The position numbers and the translations under genes are program-made. Positions 9,702 to 18,844 of a stretch of 64,000 nt of DNA are shown here, one piece after another; position 1 is the stretch's first letter, and every line of letters begins with the position of its first letter. The DNA lies in NCBI GenBank assembly GCA_017513245.1, contig JAFXGK010000016.1:37036-101035 (forward strand), written 5' to 3'. The notes beneath the pieces were generated by a model. That model worked only from the letters and a program-made list of their open reading frames with translations, searched no databases and was not told where the DNA came from. This stretch comes from Clostridia bacterium (GTDB taxonomy: Bacteria; Bacillota; Clostridia; Oscillospirales; Acutalibacteraceae).

Positions 9702-9730
9702 ATTCTATTATTTTAAAAACCACAAGTCAA
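9702..9730 (-). promoter_or_regulatory. Sigma-70-type promoter for GH20 gene
   Basis: Minus-strand TTGACT (9725-9730) and TAGAAT (9702-9707) are spaced by 17 bases. The start codon of the GH20 gene, preceded by AGGTGAT, lies about 36 bases downstream of the -10 box. Confidence 0.75.
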
Positions 9731-9739
9731 GCAGTTTTT

Positions 9740-9790
9740 TATATTTTTATTAAAAATATAAAGCCGCCCTCGGAACAACCCGAGAGCGGC
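9740..9790 (-). terminator. Terminator after transketolase genes
   Basis: GCCGCCCTCGG (9763-9773) pairs with CCGAGAGCGGC (9780-9790), apart from one mismatch, around a short loop. A T-rich stretch follows on the minus strand. It ends the long divIVA-to-transketolase operon. Confidence 0.8.
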
Positions 9791-9803
9791 AGAAAATTAA
9801 GAT

Positions 9804-10748
9804 TTACTTTTTGGCAATTGCAGCCTTTGCAGCGGCTACGATATCCTTAGCGCGAAGACCGAACTCATCGAGAAGTACGGGTGCGGGACCGGAGTGACCG
9901 TAAACGTCGTTTACTGCTACGGGAACAACTATTGCGGGAGCCTCAGCAACCACAACCTCGCTTACTGCGCCGTAGAGACCGCCGATTACGGTGTGCTCTT
10001 CTGCAGTTACGATAGCGCCGGTTTCCTTGGCGGCTTTTACGATAATATCCTTATCAATAGGCTTAATGGTAGGCATATTGATGATGCGAGCCGAGATGCC
10101 TTCTGCCTTTAAAAGCTCATAAGCTTCAAGTGCTTCGGCAACCATAAGGCCGGTTGCGATAACGGTTACGTCGCTGCCGTCGCGGAGCTCAACGCCCTTG
10201 CCGATTTCAAACTTATAATCCTCATCGAAGATTACCGGAACGGCAAGGCGGCCGAAACGGATGTATACGGGACCGTCGTGGTCGAATGCTGCACGCAAAG
10301 CTGCCTTAGCCTCGGTATCGTCAGCGGGATTGATAACGGTCATACCCGGGATGGTACGCATAAGGGCTAAATCTTCGCAGCACTGGTGTGTTGCACCGTC
10401 CTCACCTACCGAGATACCTGCGTGTGTTGCACCGATGATAACCGGAAGATGGGGGTAACCGATGGAGTTGCGAACCTGCTCGTATGCACGGCCTGCAGCA
10501 AACATTGCGAAGGTGCTGCAAACTACGCGCTTGCCGGTAGCAGCGATACCTGCGGCGATGCTTACCATATTCTGCTCTGCGATACCGCAGTCATAATGTC
10601 TTTCAGGGAAAGCTTTTTTGAAGATGCCTGTTTTGGTTGCGGCGGCAAGGTCAGCGTCCAGCACGATAAAATCGTCACGCTCGTTGCCCAGCTCTACGAG
10701 GCCGTTACCAAAAGAGTCTCTTGTTGCAATTTTCTTAATATCAGCCAT
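9804..10748 (-). CDS. Transketolase, C-terminal subunit
   Basis: The 314-residue product contains the pyrimidine-binding and C-terminal domains of transketolase, including the cofactor-activating glutamate in CGIAEQNMVS. It must pair with the N-terminal subunit encoded 15 bases upstream to form a working thiamine-diphosphate enzyme of the non-oxidative pentose phosphate pathway. Split transketolases are common in Clostridia and archaea. A strong terminator follows it. Confusion with a DXP synthase half is unlikely given the length and the N-subunit partner. Confidence 0.93.
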   Translation of the reverse strand: MADIKKIATRDSFGNGLVELGNERDDFIVLDADLAAATKTGIFKKAFPERHYDCGIAEQNMVSIAAGIAATGKRVVCSTFAMFAAGRAYEQVRNSIGYPHLPVIIGATHAGISVGEDGATHQCCEDLALMRTIPGMTVINPADDTEAKAALRAAFDHDGPVYIRFGRLAVPVIFDEDYKFEIGKGVELRDGSDVTVIATGLMVAEALEAYELLKAEGISARIINMPTIKPIDKDIIVKAAKETGAIVTAEEHTVIGGLYGAVSEVVVAEAPAIVVPVAVNDVYGHSGPAPVLLDEFGLRAKDIVAAAKAAIAKK

Positions 10749-10763
10749 TTCTCTTTACCTCCC

Positions 10764-11600
10764 TTAAAGTGCTGCGAGAGCGCTTTCGAGCTCTGCCATA
10801 GCGGCCTTGTACTGCTCTTCGTTGGGTGCGGAGCCGTGCCAGCCAACCTGATTTTCCATAAACGAAACGCCCTTGCCCTTAACTGTGTTTGCAATGATTG
10901 CGTAGGGCTTCTCATAGGTGCCAACCTTCTGCATTGCGGCGTCAATCTCGTCTAAATCGTTGCCGTTGATTACGGCTACCTCAAAGCCGAAGGCCTTGAA
11001 CTTTTCATCAATCGGATAGGGAGAGTTAACCTCGTCGATGCTGCCGTCGATCTGCAGATTGTTGTTATCTACGATAACGGTGAGGTTATTAAGCTTTTTG
11101 TGGGATGCGAACATTGCGGCCTCCCAAACCTGACCCTCTTCGATTTCGCCGTCGCCCAAGATGGTGTAAACCTTATAATCATCACCGAAGTGCTTGGCCG
11201 AGAGAGCCATACCAACGGCTGCCGAAATGCCCTGGCCGAGCGAGCCCGAGGACATATCAACGCCGGGAATCTTTTTCATATCGGGGTGACCCTGAAGAAT
11301 GGAATCAACATGACGAAGTGTTTTGAGCATTTCTACGTCGAAGTAACCTCTGTTGGCGAGTACCGAGTAGAGTACGGGGGCAGCGTGACCCTTTGAAAGC
11401 ACCAGACGGTCGCGGTTTGCAGCCTTGGGATTCTCAGGATCGATATTCATCTGCTTGAAGTAGAGATAGGTTAAGATATCGGCAGAAGAGAGCGAGCCGC
11501 CCGGATGGCCGGATTTGGCGTTAAACACTCCCTCAATTACGCCCATTCTTACCTTTGTTGCAGTTTTTTGAAGGGCAAGCTTTTCATCAATTTTCATCAT
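10764..11600 (-). CDS. Transketolase, N-terminal subunit
   Basis: The 278-residue product has the thiamine-diphosphate-binding half: GHPGGSLSSADI at the N-terminus, then GDGEIEEGQVWEA and VIVDNNNLQIDG of the diphosphate/metal site. It acts with the C-terminal subunit next door on ketose and aldose phosphates. Its start overlaps the HAD phosphatase gene by 14 bases, so translation is probably coupled. The first two codons are both ATG, and either may be used. Confidence 0.94.
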   Translation of the reverse strand: MMKIDEKLALQKTATKVRMGVIEGVFNAKSGHPGGSLSSADILTYLYFKQMNIDPENPKAANRDRLVLSKGHAAPVLYSVLANRGYFDVEMLKTLRHVDSILQGHPDMKKIPGVDMSSGSLGQGISAAVGMALSAKHFGDDYKVYTILGDGEIEEGQVWEAAMFASHKKLNNLTVIVDNNNLQIDGSIDEVNSPYPIDEKFKAFGFEVAVINGNDLDEIDAAMQKVGTYEKPYAIIANTVKGKGVSFMENQVGWHGSAPNEEQYKAAMAELESALAAL

Positions 11601-12438
11601 TTTGCATCCTTTCTTCTATGTAATCAATAAAACGTCCTACCGCGCCTTCCTCAACCGTTGAAGAGACGAAGTCGGCCATTTCAATTATTTCTTGCGGGGC
11701 TCCTGCCACAACCGCGGCACAGCCCACCGTTTTAAGCATTGGAATGTCATTATAAAAATCACCAATGCCATAAACATTTTTAATATCGATGCCGAGCGAA
11801 TCGGCCAGCAGCTTAATGCCTGTTCCCTTGTCGGCACCCGCAGGGACAACTTCAAGGTAATTATGAATACCGTCATCCAAATGCGCATTTGTAAACATAA
11901 GCTGATTCTCTTTTGCGCCAAGGGCCAGAAGGTCCTCGCGAAGATCTACATTTGTATATCCCTCTTCGAAAGTGAAAAGAACCTTGTTCCACTCATAATC
12001 CAACGCTTCATCAATGGTCATTATAAGCGGATGAAGATCTTCATACAGATTATGAATATCAACCTCGCGAGTGATGGCAACGTCAATAACCTTTTCACGG
12101 CTATGAATTTCAATTCCGATCAAGGGGTTCTTTCGTTTGGCGATTTCGCAGACGATGTTTTTGATTTCATCATCCATTCCACGGCTGGTAACAACCTGCT
12201 CGGCGGCATAATCGTATATTACCGTTCCGTTAACCATTGCGGCCGGAGCGCTTAAATTTACGCTTTTTAAAAGTTCACGGCAAGCGTCGACACATCGACC
12301 CGTAGCGATAGTGAAATAACCGCCGTTTTCTATGAAATAATTAATCTTTTGCGCATTCGCATCTGACACTTTTGGCGCACCGCCAATCAATGTACCATCG
12401 ATATCGCTTACAAGCAAAAGACCGCCGAATTTAGCCAT
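11587..12438 (-). CDS. Cof-type HAD-IIB phosphatase
   Basis: The 283-residue product has HAD motif I at residues 11-16 (SDIDGT; Asp12 nucleophile, Asp14 acid/base), an IIB cap domain, then DKGTGIKLL (motif III Lys) and GDFYNDIPML (motif IV). Members dephosphorylate sugar phosphates, nucleotides or cofactors in the cytosol, and the specific substrate cannot be read from sequence. It overlaps the pseudouridine synthase gene by 8 bases and transketolase by 14. Lying directly before transketolase makes a sugar-phosphate substrate possible but not shown. Confidence 0.9.
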   Translation of the reverse strand: MAKFGGLLLVSDIDGTLIGGAPKVSDANAQKINYFIENGGYFTIATGRCVDACRELLKSVNLSAPAAMVNGTVIYDYAAEQVVTSRGMDDEIKNIVCEIAKRKNPLIGIEIHSREKVIDVAITREVDIHNLYEDLHPLIMTIDEALDYEWNKVLFTFEEGYTNVDLREDLLALGAKENQLMFTNAHLDDGIHNYLEVVPAGADKGTGIKLLADSLGIDIKNVYGIGDFYNDIPMLKTVGCAAVVAGAPQEIIEMADFVSSTVEEGAVGRFIDYIEERMQNDEN

Positions 12439-13351
12439 TTGTTCTATCCTCTAAACTATTTAAAAATGCTTTGAAATACTCGGGAAGTTCGCTGTCAAAC
12501 TCCATATATTCGCCATTTTTCGGGTGAATAAAGCCAAGACGCTTTGCATGGAGACACTGCCCTGCGAGTATTCCCTGTCCTGCTGCCTTTTTGGGACCAT
12601 AGACGGGGTCCCCTGCCACGGGATGACCCATAAAGGACATATGAACGCGAATTTGATGCGTTCTTCCGGTGTGCAGGCGCAGCCTGACATGAGTGAAGTC
12701 GCCGAAGCGTTTTAATACCTCATATTCGGTTACGGCTTCTTTAGAGTTCTTTTCGGTTACCGCCATCTGCTTACGCTTTACGGGGTGGCGACCGATTGGA
12801 GCCTCGATTCGGCCGCGGTCGGAGCGAATATCGCCGTGAACGACGGCTTCATATTCGCGGAAAAAGCTATGCTCTTTTATCTGCTCGGCCAAGAAGTTAT
12901 GCGCCGTATCGTTTTTGGCGACCATTAAAAGGCCGCTGGTATCCTTGTCGATACGGTGGAGTATTCCCGGTCGGGTTACGCCGTTTATGCCCGAAAGGCT
13001 GTCGCCGCAATGGAAAAGAAGCGCGTTTACAAGCGTACCGTCAGGGTTACCTGCGGCAGGATGCACAACCATTCCCTTGGGCTTATTTACCACAAGCATA
13101 TCGCTATCCTCAAACACGATATCAAGGGCGATATCCTGCGGCTTTGCCTCGGCTGAAACCGGCTCGGGCAGCGAGACTAAAACCTCGTCACCCGTTTTGA
13201 GCAGATAGTTTTTAGGCTTATTTTCACCGTTTACGAGCACACAGCCGTCACTCAAGAGTGAGGCTGCGCGCGAACGAGTAACGTCTGCAAGTTCGCTGAC
13301 GTAAACGTCAAGTCGCTTAGGCTCGAGTTCGGTATAGGTTCCGTTTATCAT
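12431..13351 (-). CDS. RluA-family ribosomal pseudouridine synthase, RluD-like
   Basis: The 306-residue product has an N-terminal S4 RNA-binding domain (about residues 10-60) and the catalytic motif HRIDKDTSGLL with Asp135. It isomerises uridine to pseudouridine, most likely in 23S rRNA helix 69 as for RluD. The assignment to RluD among RluA paralogues rests on length, the S4 domain and the lspA neighbourhood, which is conserved in Firmicutes. Its ATG overlaps the lspA stop (ATGA). Confidence 0.92.
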   Translation of the reverse strand: MINGTYTELEPKRLDVYVSELADVTRSRAASLLSDGCVLVNGENKPKNYLLKTGDEVLVSLPEPVSAEAKPQDIALDIVFEDSDMLVVNKPKGMVVHPAAGNPDGTLVNALLFHCGDSLSGINGVTRPGILHRIDKDTSGLLMVAKNDTAHNFLAEQIKEHSFFREYEAVVHGDIRSDRGRIEAPIGRHPVKRKQMAVTEKNSKEAVTEYEVLKRFGDFTHVRLRLHTGRTHQIRVHMSFMGHPVAGDPVYGPKKAAGQGILAGQCLHAKRLGFIHPKNGEYMEFDSELPEYFKAFLNSLEDRTNG

Positions 13352-13851
13352 TCGTCTAAAACGTCCTCAGGCAGGGTGATTTCGTTCTTTTGCTTGCTCG
13401 AAGACTTAAAGTCTAAGAGGAAATTGAGCATAAGAAGAACCGCGCCGATAACGATTACGCAATCGGCAATATTGAATACGGGGAAATCAATAAACTGCAG
13501 ATGGATAAAGTCAACCACGTAGCCGCGGAAAATGCGGTCAATCATATTGCCGAGACCGCCGCTTAAGATAAGGGTAACGGACCAGAAAAGCAGTTTGTTG
13601 TTTTTGCCTGATTTTACAAGCAAGGCTATGCAAACCAGCATTGCCACTGCGGTGAAGGCTAAAAGCAACCATGTATGGCCGTCGAGCATTCCCCAAGCGG
13701 CACCGCGATTTTTTACATAATTCCATTCAAAAAAGCCTTCGATGGCGGGGCGTGCTTCGGTTTCGAAGAACTCCGTTGCCACAAAGTATTTTGAAAACTG
13801 GTCGGCGCCCAGAAGCAGGACGCCTAAGACCACTGCGAAAATATATGACAT
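13348..13851 (-). CDS. lspA: Signal peptidase II, lipoprotein-specific
   Basis: The 167-residue product has four predicted membrane helices and the two conserved aspartates, Asp105 in GNMIDR and Asp130 in FNIADC, that form the catalytic dyad. It cleaves prolipoproteins after Lgt has modified the lipobox cysteine. Likely clients in this window include the lipoproteins at 30738-31769 and 35334-35828. The C-terminus carries a short charged tail (SSSKQKNE). It follows ileS by 12 bases. Confidence 0.96.
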   Translation of the reverse strand: MSYIFAVVLGVLLLGADQFSKYFVATEFFETEARPAIEGFFEWNYVKNRGAAWGMLDGHTWLLLAFTAVAMLVCIALLVKSGKNNKLLFWSVTLILSGGLGNMIDRIFRGYVVDFIHLQFIDFPVFNIADCVIVIGAVLLMLNFLLDFKSSSKQKNEITLPEDVLDE

Positions 13852-13863
13852 GTGAAAACCTCC

Positions 13864-16656
13864 TTAGTTTTCTTCAATGCCCATTTCTTTAATAACTGCG
13901 GCACAACGCGCACAGAGAGTGGGATGCTCGGGATCGGAGCCTACGGTCTCGCTGTAGGACCAGCAGCGCTCGCACTTCTGGCCGCCTGCGCGGGTAACGT
14001 CAACACCAACGGTTTCGCCCTTGAACGAGCCACCCTCGCCGTTTACAACCGAAACGGAAGAAACGATGAATACGGGCTTTAACATAGCCTCTACCGATTT
14101 TAAGAAATCATACGTTTCACCGTTTGCATAGAGGGTTACGGCAGCGTCGAGAGAAGCACCGATGGTCTTCTCGCTTCTTGCGATTTCGAGAGCCTTCTTA
14201 GCATCCTCGCGGGCTGCGATTATCTTATCCCAGCGGGCCATAAACTCGCTGTCCTCAATATCCTTAACCTCGGGCATTGCGTTGAAGACAACGTTGCGTG
14301 TATCGTGGCCCTCTTCGTGGGGCATAAACTGCCAGATCTCGTCGCCGGTGAAGGCAAGGATGGGAGATACAAGACGAGTAAGCGTATCGAGGATACGATA
14401 CATTGCAGTCTGTGCGGCACGACGGCTTGCGCTGTCGGCAGCGTCAACGTAAAGGCGATCCTTTAATACGTCGAGGTAGAAGTTAGACATATCGAGCACG
14501 CAGAAGTTATGAATTGCGTGGAAGATGATGTGATATTCGAAATTCTCATAAGCCTCACGGCACTCGGCAACCAGACGGTTGAGCTTAATCATTGCCCAAC
14601 GGTCGATTTCTTCATAGGCCGACTCGTCTACCATATCCTTATTGGGATCAAAGTCGGAGATACAGCCTAAGATGAAGCGAGCGGTATTACGAATCTTACG
14701 ATAGATTTCGGAAAGCTGCTTTAAGATATCCTGCGATACGCGGATATCGGCATGATAATCGGACGATGCTACCCACAGACGGAGAATATCGGCGCCGTAC
14801 TGCTTAACGATATCATCGGGGATTATGGTGTTGCCGATGGATTTGGACATTTTCTTGCCCTCGCCGTCAACAACCCAGCCGTGGGTTACAACGGTCTTAT
14901 AAGGGGCTCTGCCGCGGGTTGCAACGCTTGTTAAAAGCGAAGACTGGAACCAACCGCGATACTGGTCGGCGCCCTCTAAATAAAGGTCGGCAGGGCTGTC
15001 TAAATAGTCGCGGTTTTCGAGAACGGCAGCATGCGACGAGCCGGAATCGAACCAAACGTCCATAATATCGGTTTCACGTGTAAATTCGGTGCAGCCGCAT
15101 TCGCACTTTGCGCCCTCGGGCAGAAGCTCCTCAATCGGGAGGTTATACCAAGCGTCGGCGCCCTGCTCACGGAATTTAGCAGCGATTTTCTTGATGGTTT
15201 CGGGGGTGATGAGTTCCTTACCGCAGTCCTTGCAGTAGAAGATCGGAATCGGTACACCCCAAACACGCTGACGGGAAATACACCAGTCACTGCGGTCGCG
15301 TACCATGCCCTTAATTCTGTCCTCGCCCCAGCCGGGAATCCATTCAACGGTTTCGATTGCCTTAACGGCCTCCTCAACGAAGTCGGATATCGAGCAGAAC
15401 CACTGCTCGGTAGCACGGTAAAGGATGGGCTGCTTACAACGCCAGCAATGGGGATACTGGTGGATAATCTTCTTAAGCGCAAAGAGGTATCCGTTTTCAT
15501 CGAGCCACTTGGCGATAGCCTTATTTGCCTCGTCGGTGGTCAGGCCTGCAAACTGACCTGCATTCTCGGTGAATATGCCCTTAGCGTCAACGGTTACTAC
15601 GATGGGAAGTTCCTCATAGCCGCGGCAAACCTCAAAGTCGTCGGTACCGTAGCCGGGAGCGGTATGAACACAGCCTGTACCGCTGTCGAGTGTTACGTGG
15701 TCGCCTACGATTACAAGAGAATCGCGGTCAACGAACGGATGGCGGGCACGCATATACTCAAGCTCGGAGCCCTTAATGGTGCCGATAAGCTCAACGTCGG
15801 TGATTTCGGCAGCCTCAAATGCAGAGGAAGCCAGAGCAGTAGCCATAACGAAATACTCGTCGCCCGACTTATAAACGCCGTAATCATACTCGGGACCTAC
15901 GCAGATTGCTACGTTGCCCGGAAGGGTCCAGGTTGTGGTGGTCCAGATTACGAAATAGGTATTGGCAAGGTCGGCGCCGAGTGCTGCAAGCTTGCCCATA
16001 TCTTCCTTTACGGGGAATTTTACAAAAATGGAGTAGCAGGGATCTTCTGCGTACTCGATTTCGGCCTCGGCCAGGGCTGTCTGACATTCGGGGCACCAGT
16101 AAACCGGCTTTAAGCCCTTGTAGATGTAGCCGCGGTTGGCCATCTCACCGAATACCTCGATCTGACGGGCAACGTACTCGTTAGAGAGGGTCATATAGGG
16201 ACGATCCCACTCACCGAGAACGCCGAGACGCTCGAACTGGCGACGCTGCTCATCGGCATATTTTACGGCGAACTCACGGCAGAGTTTGCGAAGCTCAACG
16301 GTAGAGATACGCTCGTCAGACTTCATGCCTGCGGCCTTACGTGCCTTAAGCTCGGTGGGAAGACCGTGGGTATCGTAGCCCGGTACGTAGGGGGTCTGAT
16401 AGCCGGTCATGCTCTTATAACGGATTATAAAGTCCTTAAGCGACTTATTAAGTGCGGTTCCGAGATGGATGATACCGTTTGCATAGGGAGGGCCATCGTG
16501 CAGGATATAGCGCGGCTTGCCCTCGTTGTGCTTAATGAGTTCCTTGTAAAGGTTCTGTTCGTTCCATGCTTTTAAAGCCTCGGGCTCGCGGGTGGGAAGA
16601 CCTGCGCGCATGGGAAATTCGGTATTGGGTAAATTAAGTGTCTTGTTGTAGTCCAT
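13864..16656 (-). CDS. ileS: Isoleucyl-tRNA synthetase
   Basis: The 930-residue class I synthetase has the HIGH-type motif (ANGIIHLGTALNKS), the KMSKS loop (GKKMSKSIGNT), the CP1 editing domain and a C-terminal zinc site with paired cysteines (CERCW, CARC). It charges tRNA-Ile in the cytosol. I use the ATG at 16654-16656, which begins MDYNKTLNLPNTEFPMR and has AGGAG upstream. The frame extends 30 codons further into divIVA but without homology-like sequence. No T-box leader is present because divIVA ends only 16 bases upstream, so transcription comes from further up. Confidence 0.96.
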   Translation of the reverse strand: MDYNKTLNLPNTEFPMRAGLPTREPEALKAWNEQNLYKELIKHNEGKPRYILHDGPPYANGIIHLGTALNKSLKDFIIRYKSMTGYQTPYVPGYDTHGLPTELKARKAAGMKSDERISTVELRKLCREFAVKYADEQRRQFERLGVLGEWDRPYMTLSNEYVARQIEVFGEMANRGYIYKGLKPVYWCPECQTALAEAEIEYAEDPCYSIFVKFPVKEDMGKLAALGADLANTYFVIWTTTTWTLPGNVAICVGPEYDYGVYKSGDEYFVMATALASSAFEAAEITDVELIGTIKGSELEYMRARHPFVDRDSLVIVGDHVTLDSGTGCVHTAPGYGTDDFEVCRGYEELPIVVTVDAKGIFTENAGQFAGLTTDEANKAIAKWLDENGYLFALKKIIHQYPHCWRCKQPILYRATEQWFCSISDFVEEAVKAIETVEWIPGWGEDRIKGMVRDRSDWCISRQRVWGVPIPIFYCKDCGKELITPETIKKIAAKFREQGADAWYNLPIEELLPEGAKCECGCTEFTRETDIMDVWFDSGSSHAAVLENRDYLDSPADLYLEGADQYRGWFQSSLLTSVATRGRAPYKTVVTHGWVVDGEGKKMSKSIGNTIIPDDIVKQYGADILRLWVASSDYHADIRVSQDILKQLSEIYRKIRNTARFILGCISDFDPNKDMVDESAYEEIDRWAMIKLNRLVAECREAYENFEYHIIFHAIHNFCVLDMSNFYLDVLKDRLYVDAADSASRRAAQTAMYRILDTLTRLVSPILAFTGDEIWQFMPHEEGHDTRNVVFNAMPEVKDIEDSEFMARWDKIIAAREDAKKALEIARSEKTIGASLDAAVTLYANGETYDFLKSVEAMLKPVFIVSSVSVVNGEGGSFKGETVGVDVTRAGGQKCERCWSYSETVGSDPEHPTLCARCAAVIKEMGIEEN

Positions 16657-16672
16657 AGCTGTGGAAAATCTC

Positions 16673-17593
16673 CTATCTGTTGCGTTTGAAAAATCCCTTT
16701 GCGGGCTTATCATCGTAATCGTCTTCTTCGTCCTCATCCTCACCAAGGTTAACCTTAAAGCCGAGAGAAACTTCCTGCTCTATAATCGGCTCGGATTCCT
16801 CTTCTTCGGGTTCTTCTGCGGTGGGTTCGGGCTGTTTTTCGGGCATCATTGATGCATCCTCGGCAAAAGCAGCTATAAGCTCCTCAGCCATTTCGGAGGG
16901 TTCTTCCTCTTCCTCGGGTTTTACTGCCGCGGGTTCCTCAACCGCAGGGGCTGTCGGTGCGGTCGAAGCAGGCATACTGTCGAAAGCGAAGGCGGCGGCC
17001 TCAGCGGCACGAACAGCATCGAAGGGAACCTCATCGGGCAACTTGGAGAGAGATTCTATATGCTCTTTATAAATGGCCATAATCGAGGATTTGAAGTTAA
17101 CAATGTCGAGTTTGAGCTTATCGAAGAGCAGCTGCTGACGAGCAACGCTGTCGTGTGCGGCAGAAATCATTGCTTCGCTCTTTTCAGCCGTCTTTTTCAT
17201 AATTTCAACATACTCAGCCTCGGCCTCACGCTTTTTGCGCTCGGCAATAGCCATATCCTCAGCAGCCTTTTCGTCGGTGCTGCGGTTAATATCGTTTGCG
17301 CGAAGTTTGGCTTCAACGATTATCTGTTCAGCCTTCTCTTTTGCTTCGCCTACTATCTGATCGGCAAGCTTCTGCGCCGAAACAAGTACGTTCTGGATGC
17401 TGCTCTGAGAAACGTTGAGATCCTCAACCTGTCCCTTAAGGGCGGTTATCTGTGCCTCAAGTTCCTTAATCTTAGCGTCAAACGCGTTATAGTCGGCCTC
17501 TACTCCGTCGAGGAAGTTATCGACGTCATCCTGCTTGTAGCCGTTCATGGATTTAGCAAAGCGAATGTTTCTGATATCGTTGGCGTTATACAT
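16673..17593 (-). CDS. divIVA: DivIVA-domain cell division protein
   Basis: The 306-residue product begins with the DivIVA N-terminal domain (DIRNIRFAKSMNGYKQDDVDNFLD), which binds curved membrane. A long coiled coil spans about residues 30-130, followed by an acidic, proline-rich C-terminal tail that ends in lysines and arginines. The family marks poles and division sites and recruits partners. Its place between sepF and ileS matches Firmicutes generally. The low-complexity Glu/Pro tail (about 200-300) is longer than in Bacillus DivIVA. Confidence 0.92.
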   Translation of the reverse strand: MYNANDIRNIRFAKSMNGYKQDDVDNFLDGVEADYNAFDAKIKELEAQITALKGQVEDLNVSQSSIQNVLVSAQKLADQIVGEAKEKAEQIIVEAKLRANDINRSTDEKAAEDMAIAERKKREAEAEYVEIMKKTAEKSEAMISAAHDSVARQQLLFDKLKLDIVNFKSSIMAIYKEHIESLSKLPDEVPFDAVRAAEAAAFAFDSMPASTAPTAPAVEEPAAVKPEEEEEPSEMAEELIAAFAEDASMMPEKQPEPTAEEPEEEESEPIIEQEVSLGFKVNLGEDEDEEDDYDDKPAKGFFKRNR

Positions 17594-17625
17594 TTTTCAT
17601 CCCTCTTTTAAATAAAAATTACCCT

Positions 17626-17668
17626 ATTTTAAAAAGCCTGAAGCAGGCGTGCTAATTTACACGCCTGC
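17626..17668 (-). terminator. Probable terminator/attenuator between sepF and divIVA
   Basis: GCAGGCGTG (17643-17651) pairs perfectly with CACGCCTGC (17660-17668). On the minus strand the stem is followed after eight bases by five T residues. It lies in the 80-base gap after sepF. Since no clear divIVA promoter follows, it may allow partial read-through. Confidence 0.6.
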
Positions 17669-17673
17669 CGCTT

Positions 17674-18114
17674 TTAAAGATACATATTTCCGTTTTCGAA
17701 ATCGTCAAGCAGCAGCTCGCCCATAAGGCTTACATCGACGGGTGTGATGATGTAGGTGCTGTTGGCAACCTTTTTGATGTTGCCGTGGATTGCATAGGCA
17801 ACACCGCTTAGAAAATCGATGATTCGGCGCGAGGTTTCGCGGTTGGCCGATTCAAGGTTTAAGATAACGGTCTTCTTCTCGTTGAGGTGATCGGCAACCG
17901 AAGGAACGTCATCGTAACGCTCGGGCTTGCACAGTACCACCTGCATCTGGCTCTGAGGAGAATAGGTTACAACCTTTTCCTTGCTTTTGAAAAGTCTGGG
18001 CTCTTTCTTCTCACGGGGCTCCTCTACAGCCTCTTCTTCCTGCTCTTCAAATTCTTCATCATACTCCTCATCCGACGAGGAAAATACCTTTTTGATATCG
18101 TCAAGAAATCCCAT
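17674..18114 (-). CDS. sepF: Cell division protein SepF
   Basis: The 146-residue product starts MGFLDDIKKVFSSSDEEYDEE, an amphipathic membrane-binding helix followed by an acidic linker. It ends with the SepF core domain (VILNLESANRETSRRIIDFLSG). SepF tethers FtsZ to the membrane and works with DivIVA-type scaffolds. The start at 18114 has AGGAGAAAC upstream. A frame extending to 18201 overlaps yggS and lacks a site. It follows yggS by 13 bases. Confidence 0.95.
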   Translation of the reverse strand: MGFLDDIKKVFSSSDEEYDEEFEEQEEEAVEEPREKKEPRLFKSKEKVVTYSPQSQMQVVLCKPERYDDVPSVADHLNEKKTVILNLESANRETSRRIIDFLSGVAYAIHGNIKKVANSTYIITPVDVSLMGELLLDDFENGNMYL

Positions 18115-18127
18115 TTTTGTTTCTCCT

Positions 18128-18844
18128 TTATTTCTTATAATTTCGGTCGCCGAACAGTCCCGTTCCGATGCGGACGAGGTTTGCTCCGCACTCGATTGCA
18201 AGGTCGTAATCGGACGACATGCCCATAGATAAATATAATCTATTACTATTATCTAATTTTTCACGTGATATGTCAATAAAAATATCGTTAAGTTTGGTAA
18301 AAAATTCGCGTTGAACCGTTTTATCGGTGCAAACGGGCGGAATTGACATTATTCCGCGCACTTTTATGCCCTCGATTTTCATAATTTCGTCGAGCGCTTC
18401 GTAGATGCCTTCGGGAGTAAAGCCCGATTTGCTTTGTTCGGCGCCTATGTTAATTTCAAGCAAAACGTCCATCGTGATGCCGCGTTTTACGGCCTCGGCG
18501 CCTATCTTCTCGGCGAGGTGAACCGAATCGACCGATTCTATCATCTCTACCCTGCCGATTATATCCTTAACCTTATTGGTTTGCAGGTGGCCTATGAAAT
18601 GGCGATGTGCCGAAGGATTAACGTCGTCGTCCTTTGAAAGCAGTTCTTGTACGCGGTTTTCGCCAATGTAATTTACGCCCTTTGAAATTGCATAGTTTAT
18701 GCGGTCGGCCGAGACGGTTTTGGTTGCGGCGAGGAGAATGATATCCTCGGGATTTCTTCCGCTTTTTTCGGCTGCGGCGGCTATGTTTTTTACTATCTCG
18801 GCGTAATTCTCGTCAAATACGCTATCGGATAATTTTTCCGTCAT
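18128..18844 (-). CDS. yggS: PLP homeostasis protein, YggS/YlmE family
   Basis: The 238-residue single-domain protein has a fold like the N-terminal domain of alanine racemase. The PLP lysine sits in LLAATKTVSADRI, and HFIGHLQTNK and SMGMSSDYDLAIECGANLVRIGTGLFG are hallmark motifs. It binds pyridoxal phosphate and maintains B6 balance without a known catalytic activity. It is the usual neighbour of sepF. Its start overlaps the HlyD-like gene by 23 bases and is preceded by AAGGGAAG. Confidence 0.95.
   Translation of the reverse strand: MTEKLSDSVFDENYAEIVKNIAAAAEKSGRNPEDIILLAATKTVSADRINYAISKGVNYIGENRVQELLSKDDDVNPSAHRHFIGHLQTNKVKDIIGRVEMIESVDSVHLAEKIGAEAVKRGITMDVLLEINIGAEQSKSGFTPEGIYEALDEIMKIEGIKVRGIMSIPPVCTDKTVQREFFTKLNDIFIDISREKLDNSNRLYLSMGMSSDYDLAIECGANLVRIGTGLFGDRNYKK

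Noticed and set aside
9804-11600. Frameshifted single transketolase gene
   Set aside because: The two frames are separated by 15 bases, each has its own start, and both halves match the known split-subunit form, so this is not a broken gene.
15031-16113. 360-codon plus-strand frame opposite ileS
   Set aside because: It is antisense to an intact, highly conserved synthetase, has no ribosome binding site and its translation shows no domain-like pattern. Codon bias creates long antisense frames throughout this window.
16657-16672. T-box riboswitch ahead of ileS
   Set aside because: Only 16 bases separate divIVA from ileS, and no T-box sequence or specifier hairpin fits inside divIVA's coding end by eye.
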